From assembly GCA_037367405.1 (NCBI GenBank), contig JAZKJV010010119.1:992001-1056000 (forward strand): a DNA stretch of 64,000 nt, written 5' to 3'. Source of the stretch: Ottelia alismoides. Lineage: Eukaryota > Streptophyta > Magnoliopsida > Alismatales > Hydrocharitaceae. Positions 24,127-34,022 of this stretch are shown piece after piece; the stretch's first letter is position 1; every line of letters begins with the position of its first letter. The notes under the pieces are model-generated. The model was not told the origin of the DNA. It saw nothing but the letters and a program-made list of their open reading frames with translations, and ran no database searches. The position numbers were made by a program, and so were the translations under genes.

Positions 24127-24441
24127 TCCCCGTCAATGGCACCATCTGACGAGTTCGATATTCGTGGTGTTAAAAAGATGTATGTGTATTTGATTATGCA
24201 TAAAAAATGATTTGTGTCATTTTGTTGTAGGCAGCAATCGGAATCGGTCAAGAAAATAACCACAAATATTTATTCAAATTTTAATCATGTGGTTTTTATA
24301 TTTATTTTACTTGGGCAAGTCCTAAGGTCGAACACAAGGAGGCAAAGGAACAACCTAAATTATGTCTATCAAAATTCGTGCGCGGTTTTCGAGGCGGTGT
24401 TTTTTTTTGTATTTTTTAATGCAATAAAGGATGCAAAATGC
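24127..24441 (-). repeat. Inverted copy of U5 end plus primer site inside E2 5' LTR
   Basis: On the minus strand this reads as LTR sequence ending actcgtca (24147), two bases ga, then an 18-base tRNA-Asp-type primer site (24144-24127, opening tggtgccattg). The LTR part matches 37131-37424 of the E2 3' LTR in reverse orientation over about 294 bases. The normal LTR end and primer site of E2 follow at 24442-24514 in the plus orientation, so the motif occurs twice, head to head. The left edge shares tccccg with the uninterrupted LTR at 35732-35738. Confidence 0.82.
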
Positions 24442-24496
24442 AAAATCAAGTACATTTACACATTCATTTAACAAGAGTTATCCCGGACTTGTCAGA

Positions 24497-24514
24497 TGGC
24501 ACCGTTGTCGGAGA
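24497..24514 (+). other. tRNA-Asp primer-binding site of E2
   Basis: tggcaccgttgtcggaga lies two bases after the 5' LTR and matches the complement of the plant tRNA-Asp 3' end with few substitutions. Reverse transcription would start here. Confidence 0.82.
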
Positions 24515-25940
24515 GGCAAACGGCTTAGTTTTGTGTTTTGAAAATTTTCGTTCGGTTTTCCGCAATCGGGTAGTCTGACCCCCAAATTTTTCATTGTAAA
24601 TTCCATATTTTTCTGCATTTAATTCCAACATTTATTTTTCTTATTATATTTTTGATTTATTTTTGAGTCACTCTCTTACACCATCTCTCTTATTTTTCTT
24701 GCGAGGTACCTGACGTACGTGAAGCGGTTTTTTAAGAACCGATGCATCTTCACCGACTTCCGAAAAAGCCACAATTAATTTAAGATCGAGTCGAATCATG
24801 AGAGAGCGTAGAGTCTAGGTTTTTTATTTCTGAAAACTTTTAAATTTCTATAATTAATTGCTCATTTACAACGGTGTCCGTTTGGACTCTCGCGTGTGTA
24901 AAAGACATTGAACTTTCTTCTGTGGTGTGTCATGGCCTGTTTCACTCTCCGGTGAGGGTAGGGCCCGACTTGAGTGGTGATTTGGATAGACCTACACATA
25001 CGGCTCTCAGAGCATTTTAATTTTTGATTGTGCTTGTAGGATCTAAGGCCACACTGCACTTTAATTGAGACGCACATTAGATCATTCAATTTAGCAAAAT
25101 TTAACTCAATTCTTTTCCGCTAATAGAACTTTCTGATTAGGTGCGGTTTTTCATCGGCTTGCATCCATATAGACTAGTTTTTCAATTCTGTATTGCATCC
25201 CACATGGAGATTGTGAGGATTCACTATAAGTCTTCTAACTGAGCATACATCATAGTTTTTCGTGTACATCAGATTTTCCCAAACTTCTCCTTCTCGTTTT
25301 ATCACATAACTCTAATGGAAATTGGGACTAGATGGTAGACATGTATTTATGCTCATTTAAATTCTTCAGTGATCACCTAATTAAAATTGGGACTGCTAAA
25401 TATAGCCAATCTTAAGAACCCATAAAATCAAGAATTTTTGCGGGAGAACAACCACGACATTGTATGCTTTCTCTTGCAGCGAGGGGAGAGACGCGCACTA
25501 GGATAGAGCCAAGCTCGGATTTTCATATTGACTACTAATTCTACAAAAAACGATAGCTACTTCTCAGTGAGGATCTAACTGGTAGCCGGTAAATGGTCCG
25601 GATTTCCTTAGTAGAGTGGGTAGTTTATAGGACACTGCGTAAGGCTCCGTCCTCAAGTAAAGGGTAGCAGTTCTACGGTCCTTGCTTACATCCATACTGG
25701 CTGAAAGTAGGTGCAACTAGTCGTAAGAATTTGTGACAGTCGGTAGGGAAATACAGGCATCTAACAGCTCGTTTAAATGACTTGTAAGATTTCTATTCTC
25801 AGCAATTAAAACTGACAAGATAATTGACCGAACCCTCACGACCTTCACTGAGTGAGTTGGTGAAACAAACCTTTGTATTTTGTGTAAATTTTGCGTAGAC
25901 ACTAGATAATCAACGAATACCGCACACTTGTGCCTAGATC
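24515..25940 (+). other. Leader (5' UTR) of E2
   Basis: A 1.4-kb non-coding leader runs between primer site and gag. Blocks at 24870-24900 and 25080-25350 are shared with the leaders of E1 and E3, which suggests RNA-level roles such as packaging or translation control (inference). I see no conserved ORF. Confidence 0.6.
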
Positions 25941-27851
25941 ATGAACCTTAAACCTCTTGTTGATCTGTTGAAATCGAGAATGAAAGATTGTGGTAATTCA
26001 CGTTCGGACTCCTCGAACCCTTCTCTGACTGCCACAAACTTTCCAATCTCAAAGGTTCGGAGGCACTTTTACTCAAGACCACCTTGGGTTCATGGACACC
26101 TTTCCCGTGAATCATCCTCTTATGATTCTTTCATCTTCTTGGAAGGAGGTCAATCCCATACTTTTTCTTTATCTCCTAATCACATCGGGGAAGACTCTCA
26201 CCTCGATAACTCTGATTCTGATTCTTTCAAGTCTATTGACTCCGATCTTTCACATTCTGAAGGTGAAAAGATGAAGACAAAGAAGATGCCTCCCAAATTG
26301 CCTCCCAGGAAAGACCATGGAGAAGAACCCAATGAAGAACCAATACAGATGATTTTTGCAAGATTAGCAGCATCTGAGCAGCAACATCATTTACTGAGAG
26401 AGCAGCTAGAACAGTTGAATGCGAGGGGAGAACCGCCAATGGAAGCCGCATACAATCCAGGGCAGTACAGAGTGAGGAATTATTTGCACCCACCTCAGCC
26501 AGAGATTAACTATGAATTGAAGCCACATGTCTGGAGTCAATTACCACAATTTCATGGTAATGCGACTGAAGAGCCATATGAATTCTTGCGAGACTTGGAG
26601 CTAATATGTTCTAATCTGAGGCACCCACAAGTCAGCCAGGACTACATTCATCTTACTGCAATACCTTTCGCCTTGAAAGGGAAGGAAGATTACTGGGTGA
26701 AGAACTTAGGAGTGATTGTAACCACTTATGATAGGTTTAAAAACCTATTATTGAAGACATTCTACCCAACCAAATGAGGACCTGCATCACCAGTTTCTCC
26801 CAGCTGCCTAGTGAACCACTCTGTGATGTTTGGGATAGATTTAAAGATCTGCTACAGAAGTATCCCTGCCATGACCTGGATAACAACATCTTAGTTCAGT
26901 CACTCTACTTTGGCCTCAACTACGAGACTCAAGTGTTAGTCAGTGCTATCTGCGGAGGCAATTACACATCACGAGGAGCTGAGACCCTCTTGAAAATAAT
27001 GGAGCAGATGGCGGAGACAAGCCGCTCACAGATCGCTAGTAGAGTATACACTGATTAACTGAATACCTTTCAAGCCAAAAGAGGAAAGCAAACTATCGCA
27101 GAGATATCAGAGGATTTGATTCTGAACATGAACATCATCACCGATAAATTGACAGTTGTGGATCAAATTATCAAGAGGATGAACGACATTGACAACAGGA
27201 TCTCCCAATTTCCAAAAGCAAATGGAGGAGCTCACTGAGAAGGTATCCAAGTTGGGGATACCTACTGCACCTACGGTCCCAATCTATCATGTACATCATG
27301 TTCATGAGCAGCCAGGATCAGGGCAACAACAGCCATGGATTAAGGACCAATCCTCTGCCCAACCTTCCCAGCAGTTACCTCCACTAGTCGAGACTATTGA
27401 AGAATCCCCACCTCTAACATTCGAAGTAAATTGTATTTGGTACACTCAGGACACTACCCGACAGGGTAATATGGGGGACCGTCAGCCTTATCAATGTCCG
27501 TCCACTTTTTATAATGTCGTATTTCCACCAGCTCCGCAACACACTCAGAACGCTGCATCATTCCAGCATCCGAAGCAGCAACATCAGCCATACAACTGCC
27601 AGAACCAGCCTCAGCAATACCGTCAGCAATATCAAGCTCCAAAACAATCATCTCAACCATCCAACTCTCATGAAGAATCTATAGATATCCAGAGACAGAT
27701 GCTCCAGAAAATACGCAACTTATGGAATGAACTACATGATCTACGGGTTGATGTTAATCGCCTGTCCCGTTGGAAGGATGAACAGACAGTACAGGCTAAA
27801 ACCATTCCCGCCCAAGTTCAAGCTAACCCTAATAGCTTGAACAAATTTTAA
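25941..27851 (+). pseudogene. gag: gag of E2
   Basis: Gag builds the particle that encloses element RNA. The first frame (25941-26777, 278 codons) has an acidic/serine-rich N-terminus, a short helical part near residues 130-165, and from about residue 190 the Athila-type retrotrans_gag core (FHGNATEEPYEFLRDLELIC, FALKGKEDYWVKNLG). A one-base shift at 26774 moves to the next frame (94 codons, PSEPLCDVWDRFKDLLQKYP). A stop at 27056 is followed by a third part (27189-27851) rich in Gln/Pro/His. No CCHC zinc knuckle is visible. The start is the first ATG of the frame; 1.4 kb of leader precedes it. Confidence 0.85.
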
Positions 27852-27935
27852 TCTTCCCAACACAATGGCCAGGTATACTATTTAGATTTTTCCACCTCTG
27901 AACATGAGATCCTTTCATTTTACAAAATCAATGCT

Positions 27936-28822
27936 ATGTCACTTAGGAGCGGAAGGACTGTGGTTGTACCTGATCGGGCACAGGAATTGGATCATGAAGA
28001 CTCGAAAGATCAACCAGAGGATGCTTTCGAGAATGAAGAAGAAGGATGCCTGAAGATCCCAACACACGAGAAGGGAAAAGCATCTATGGAGTCTGCAGAA
28101 GACCTTGAACCTCTAGTTGCTGCAAAAATACCTTTGTCACCTTTTCAGCAACCTGATTTTCATTATTATCAGAAAACTGATGATTGTAATAAGAACTTAA
28201 TTTCTAATAAAGATGCTCTTATTTATGATTCTGGCTCTCTATCTCCTGCCTCAAATGCTCCCATTCCTTTCCCCCATGCTTTAAGAAAGGAAAACAAAAG
28301 AAAAACATTCAAGATGACCCAGAAATGGAACGGTTCTTCCAGCAAAATATCACAATCAAAGTACCCTTTGATCAATATGTAGCCAGCAATCCAGCATTTC
28401 AGAAGTACTTGAAGGTGAAATGCACTCCCAGTAGGACTCGTACAAAGAAACCAATTCAATTTGTGGAGACTCATATCTTGACAGTTGCCACTACCAAATG
28501 TGTCAAAAATCAGCATTTACCAAGAAAGAAAAGGGATCTGGGTGCTCATTATGTGGAGAGTCACATTGGCGGCATTGCGTTCGCATGCACACTTCTCGAC
28601 AATGGTTTTTCCACCAATCTTCTACCCTTAGCCTTATATTATAGATTGGAGATAGGTCCTCTCAAGAAATCATTATCTCTACTCCAATTTGCTGATAAAT
28701 CCACTAAAAGGGCAAGGGGAGTAGTGAAAAATGTAATCATCGTGATCGTGGGTACGGAATATAAAGTAGACTTCACTGTCCTTGATATGAGACCCCGAAC
28801 CATTGGAAGGAATCCCAAATAA
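27936..28822 (+). pseudogene. Gag-pol linker and aspartic protease of E2
   Basis: The frame at 27936 begins MSLRSGRTVVV, followed by an acidic linker with PIPFPHALRK. A frameshift near 28340 moves into the frame at 28325 (165 codons). That frame carries the protease: TLLDNGFSTNLLP with the catalytic Asp at residue 92, in a D-N-G triad instead of the usual D-T/S-G. It ends soon after YKVDFTVLDM, before the rest of the domain, through another frameshift. Confidence 0.8.
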
Positions 28823-28878
28823 TTCTTGGGAGACCATTCTTAAGAACCGCTAAATCCATATTCGATTATGGTATCGGA

Positions 28879-31055
28879 ATGATGAAATTCCGCTCCCCAG
28901 GCGAAGAAGTGGACTTAGAGATGAAACAAACGAAGTGGCAAAGACCAGACTCTGAATCCACCACTGATTATGCCGAAACATTAGAATGCAATCTCATCAG
29001 CACTACTGGGCCGTGGGACCAACTGCCAGACATTCAGATTGAAAGCACCTCAACGAAAGAAGAAACAGTGCACAATGCAGTTTGCGAGATGTTGCCAAAC
29101 ATATCTAGAGACCCAGATGCCTATAACCTTGATGACACAGAAATCCTTTCGGATTTGTAAGTCCCATCTTCTTCGGGACAATCAAGAAATATCGATGACA
29201 AGTCGGATGCGGCTTTGGCCGAATTACCGCTCTACTTTAGTGATCCGACTCACCTTTCTTCGGAATTGGTAGCTAGCACAACACAGAGTGATTCACCGCC
29301 AACCAACACTGAGCCAGATGCAAAAGTCGTTCAACCAGACTTAATTGATGATTCAGATTTGTGAGCTGAAACCACTGCCTCCCACTCTGAAGTATGCATT
29401 TCTTAATGGACCCAAAGAGAAATTCCATGTGATCATTAGCCCATCATTAACCATAGACGAAGAATCTAGATTACTCGAAGTCCTTGAGCGAAATCGAAAA
29501 GCCATTGGTTGGACTCTGTCGGATCTCGTAGGAATCAACCCCACTATCTGCTCGCACCAAATTTATGTTGAGGATAACGCAAGGCCTTCCCGTGAATTTC
29601 AGAGAAGATTAAACCCTAATCTTCGGGAAGTAGTTAAGAAAGAGATAGAGAAATGGTGCAAGGCAGGGTTTATATACCCCATTTCTGACTCCAAGTGGGT
29701 GGACTCCCTTCATGTCGTCCCGAAGAAGTCGGGAATCCATAAGTCACCAACGAGGAGGGGGTAGAGATCGCGACACGAGTACCCACGTCGTGGCGTGTCT
29801 GTGTCGATTACATACGCCTGAATGCTGCGACCAAGAAAGATTACTTTCACTGCCATTTATTGATCAAATCTTAGAGAGACTTGCAGGGAAGGTATTCTTC
29901 TGTTTTCTTGATGGGTACTCCGGCTACAATCAAGTAGATATCACTCCCGAGGATCAGGAAAAGACGACATTCACATGTCCCTTCGGTACCTACACATTCA
30001 AGCGCATGCCATTCGAGCTTTGTAATGCTCCGGGCACATTTCAGCGGTGCATGATTGCCGTATTTGCCGAAATGGTTGGTGATTTCCTAGAAGTCTTCAT
30101 GGACGACTTCTCGGTTCATGGTGATTCGTTTGATACATGTTTAGCGCACTTGGACCAAGTCCTCCACAAATGCAGGGAGGTTAATTTGGTACTCTCCTGG
30201 GAGAAAAGTCACTTTATGGTGACAGAGAGTATCCTGTTGGGGCATGTCATCTCCAAAAAGGGAATAGAGGTCGTCCCTGCCACGGTGGATGTGATCAAGA
30301 ACCTTGAGCCACCAACCAACGTCAAGTCAGTGAGGTCGTTCTTAGGGCATGTTGGATTTTATCGAAGGTTCATCCCTGATTTTTCAAAGATCGCCCGCCC
30401 ACTGACTGAGCTCTTGGGAAAAGACACCGAGTTTCTTGTGAATCACAAATGTCTAGAGGCCTTCGAGCTCCTGAAAAAGAAAATATGTGAATCGCCGATA
30501 TTACAAGCCCCTGATTGGTCTCTTCCCTTCGAGATCATGACTGATGCATCGGATTTTGCTGTCGAAGCTGTGCTTGGACAAAGACGAGATGGAATTCCTT
30601 ATGAGATTCACTACTCGAGCAAAGTATTGGATCCTGCACAGAGAAATTATACAGTAACTAAAAAGGAAATGCTCGCGGTTGTTTGGGCCCAAGAAAAATT
30701 TAGATCATACATATTGGGCTCCAAGGTGACAATCTTCACGGATCACACTACAATTAGATATCTTATGGATAAGAAGGATGCCAAGGCACGACTTTTGAGA
30801 TGGATCTTATTAATCCAGGAATTTAATTTGGAGATCAATGATAAACCTGGAATAAAGAATGTTGTTGCTGATCACCTTTCCCGAATTGAGCTAAATGATT
30901 ATCATGACACTGGACCTATTAATAAAACTTTTCCAGACGAATCAGTTTGCATTATTGATTATGTCTGGTGGTATTCCGACATAGTGAACTATCTTGTCTC
31001 CAAGAAGGTTCCCTTTGGTTGGACCAAGAGAATGATTGATCGATTAAAGTCATAA
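28879..31055 (+). pseudogene. Reverse transcriptase and RNase H of E2
   Basis: The region is in three frames: 28879-29160 (linker), 29345-29764 (fingers, with ERNRKAIGWTLSDLVGINP and [18 protein letters not shown]) and 29712-31055 (447 codons). The last holds [38 protein letters not shown], the catalytic FMDD (residues 129-132), RNase [10 protein letters not shown] (Asp 278), [20 protein letters not shown] and VVADHLSRI. Catalytic residues are kept. The break near 29750 removes the stretch normally joining fingers to palm, so no continuous enzyme can be made. Confidence 0.92.
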
Positions 31056-32345
31056 TCGAGAAAATACCATTGGGACGATCCTTTCCTAATCTATGAAGGA
31101 CCGAATTGCGTCTGGCGAAGATGTATTCCTCAGGAGGAATACCAGAGTGTCCTCACACATTGTCATTCTCTTGAGGCTGGAGGACACCATTCGGGAAAGA
31201 GAACCGCGCACAAGGTACTCTAATGTGGATTTTACTAGCGGACCTTATTTCATGATTCTAATGAATTTGTACGGTCATGCCCGATTTGTCAAAGAATGGG
31301 AGGGACTGTGGGATATAGAGATGAAATGCCCATGCAATCAATGATTTTCTGTGATGTTTTCGATGCATGGGGGATTGATTTTATGGGTCCCTTTCCCAAC
31401 AGCAATGGACTTGAGTACATCTTGTTAACGATTGATTATTTATCAAGATGGGTAGAGGCTTTTCCAACCCGAACCGCAGATAGCAAATTCGTTTGTAAGT
31501 TTATCAAGTATAATATCATTGCAAGATTCGGGGTACCAAAAGTCTTGATTTCTGTTGGAGTTAGCCACTTTGTGAATAAGGAAATGAGATCTTAGGCTAA
31601 GGAGTATAAATTCGAGCATATAATAGCCAACCCAGATCATCCACAATCTAATGGCATGGCAGAGGTTTCGAATAGAGAGGTGAAGGGTATTCTTTAGAAG
31701 TTGGTTCGTCCAGATAGAAAGAACTAGTCGAAACTGTTGGACCAAGTTCTGTAGGCCTATAGGATAGCCTATAAGACTCCACTCGGTACTTCACCTTTTA
31801 GGATGATCTATGGCAAGCCATGCCATCTACCTGCAGAATTGATTCACAAATCAGAATGGGCGATCAAAAATTTGAATTGTAGTTGTCACCTTGGCTAATT
31901 ATGCCAAGACTTAAATCTGAACGAGCTAATTGAAATCCGAAACTAAGCATACAACAACAATGTAATCTATAAAGACAAGGTCAAGAGACGGCATGATAGA
32001 CACATTCGAGACAAAACCTTTGTCCCTGGGCAGAAAGTGTGGTTGTTTAATGCTCGGTTGAAGATTTTTCATGGGAAACTAAAATCAAAATGGATGGGTC
32101 CCTACATTGTCATCGATGTGCATACCAATGGAAGTGTGCATATTGCCAAACTCAAAGATGGCGCACAACCTTTCTCAATGAATGGACAATTGCTGAAGCC
32201 ATATATAGAATCATCCAAAGAGCAGACAGTTCAAGTTGAGGTTATCTACTTCACGCAGAGCGAGGACATTGAAGATTCATCAGATTACTCCCACCCTCCC
32301 TCCCGACCACATCGATCTCCTTGTACAGCTTCTTCCTCTACTTAG
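31056..32345 (+). pseudogene. Integrase of E2
   Basis: The region is scattered over at least three frames. A zinc-finger-like segment lies around 31140-31300 (THCHSLEAGGHH, then SCPICQR in another frame). The core frame 31296-31595 has WGIDFMGPFPNSNG (first Asp), but at the second catalytic position it reads ISVGVSHF: GTT at 31554-31556 gives valine instead of aspartate. The glutamate region SNGMAEVSNREVK is readable near 31650. Further stops (31593, 31695 and others) follow. A C-terminal frame (32037-32345) has WLFNARLKIFHGKLKSKWMG, the usual Athila integrase tail. Confidence 0.85.
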
Positions 32346-32700
32346 GCCAAGGCCTAAGTATAGGGGGGACCGATGCCATCTGTATATACCATCCTTCTCC
32401 TATCTCCTGATCGCTCCATTTCCACCCTTCTCTTATACTTAGGCTGACCAGAGCCTAAGTATAGGGGGAACCGATGCCCATCTGTTTATACTCTCCTCAT
32501 TCACATACCCCGATCACTTCATTTTTCCCGCTCTTCTTCTATACTTAGACTATTCACAGTCTAAGTATAGGGGGGCGGATCTGTAAATCTTGTTCTTTTT
32601 CTTTTTCTTTTTCACCCTCTTATGCTTAGCCTGAGCTATGTCTTCTTTACACTTCTTGTGTTGTGAGGATACATCACACGCTAAGTTTAAGGGGGTCTGT
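32339..32700 (+). repeat. Array of hairpins, each followed by a polypurine-like run
   Basis: Three near-perfect hairpins occur at about 100-base spacing: arms 32339-32348/32351-32360, 32434-32445/32452-32463 and 32540-32551/32558-32569. Stems are 10, 12 and 12 base pairs with loops of 2, 6 and 6. Each right arm runs straight into a G-rich run (tagggggg, taggggga, taggggggc). A looser fourth unit ends ctaagtttaaggggg at 32680-32694. The true polypurine tract at 34010-34022 (aagtataggggga) has the same right-hand sequence. The units start right after the integrase end. Confidence 0.85.
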
Positions 32701-34009
32701 ATATATACTTTGTATATATTTTACCCATATCTCGGACTTTCGCGTAAGTCTATATGTATTTACGGGGTGGGTAATTAATTTAAAAAAAACAAAAAAACAA
32801 AAAAAAACAAAATAAAAGAAAAAGTGTTTTGCTACTAACACTGACTGTGCCCAAAAAATTTGAAGAAAATGGCTTCTTATTCTTTAAAAAAAAGAAAACC
32901 TTGCATAAAAATCACAAAAAATGTGTCTGCATTTCACACACCTGCACTTAATCCATCATCACATTCATGTGCATCTGTGAAAAGTCTTTGGGTTCTGAAC
33001 CGAGTTATGAGCTGAAACCGAGTGTGATCTAAACTTGACCTTAATCCACCTAATTTTCAGAGGAACTTCACTGAGAAATAGGATTTTAGAAGCTTCAGGT
33101 CTTTGACTTAAATCTTTGAGTAACACATGACAATGTGCATCATTTGACTCTTAGTTTCTATCCTGGTCTCCTCATTCTGGGTACAACTCTGGAATAGGGA
33201 ATTAATTTGTACTCTCGTACTATGCACTTAGCTCAACTCAGACGAGATGTTGGAAGACTGTGTAAGTTTCTTTTCTGATAGCGTGGAAATCTAAAGACCG
33301 GAGTATGGGTTGAAATAAAGCTTCGGAAAAGGGATGGGCGGCTGGGAACAATTTTTTCTAAGACCCCAAAAAATGTACGGAAACAAAAAGATTCTATATC
33401 CGTAGGGGCACAACAAGATCCAAGCAGAACCACCGAAAATTCCAAATGCAAAGAAGCATTCTACCAAATAAATATCCGATCAAAAAGGTCCAAGCTTCAA
33501 GAAAACCTGCAGATCATGGTGGAGACTTGGCTACACTGGCCAGCTTTACAAGGAGAGGTGACTACACTGACCACCCTCCAGTTCTTTTCTCCTTCTTCTA
33601 ACTTCTCTCCCCAATTCGATTGTGAACACAACACGATAGACCTTAGAAGGAAACACCTAACTTCCCGAGGATGAGTTATTGAAGAGGAGAGGAGCTTGGT
33701 AGTCCGGCATTCTGGATGGGAAGAGCTAAAACCTTTCACACACATGAGTCGATTGTTTAATGTTCATAGGGTATGCTTTGGGAAGAGGATTGATCTAAGA
33801 TGACTTCTGAGCCGAAACTGATGCAATGATGTGTAGAACATGAAATCTGTTGATTTTAAAATTCTAAGTCTCACAAAATTTCTGCCACACTAATAATCCA
33901 AAGGTCGAGTCTAGTTTCATTTTCACCTTTAGCTCATGGTCTTTGTATGGAACCCAATCTCATTTCACATCGTGGCATTTCTTTTTGATGCTCAGGGAGC
34001 GCATAGTTT
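32701..34009 (+). other. Non-coding 3' internal segment of E2
   Basis: About 1.3 kb lies between the hairpin array and the polypurine tract. The block 33845-33915 is shared with element A (505-575), so the segment is an inherited part of the family. Short ORFs on either strand are not shared and I support no gene here. Confidence 0.55.
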
Positions 34010-34022
34010 AAGTATAGGGGGA
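34010..34022 (+). other. Polypurine tract of E2
   Basis: aagtataggggga directly precedes the 3' LTR and would prime plus-strand DNA synthesis. It repeats the right arm and G run of the hairpin array at 32339-32569. Confidence 0.8.

Larger units (their letters stand above)
22343..24494 (+). repeat. 5' LTR of E2, rearranged
   Basis: Bases 22343-24132 align with 34023 to about 35738 of the 3' LTR; I count about 16 differences in the first 260 bases. The copy then departs: 24127-24441 is an inverted copy of a U5 end plus primer site (separate entry), about 1.4 kb present in the 3' LTR (35739-37130) is missing, and the LTR closes with about 53 bases ending GGACTTGTCA. A TATA-like tatttaag lies near 23926, preceded by the paired G-box repeat at 23375-23411. 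Confidence 0.85.

Noticed and set aside
24127..24144. True primer-binding site on the plus strand at 24137 (tggcacc)
   Set aside because: The better match is on the minus strand, where it follows an inverted LTR end; the working site is at 24497.
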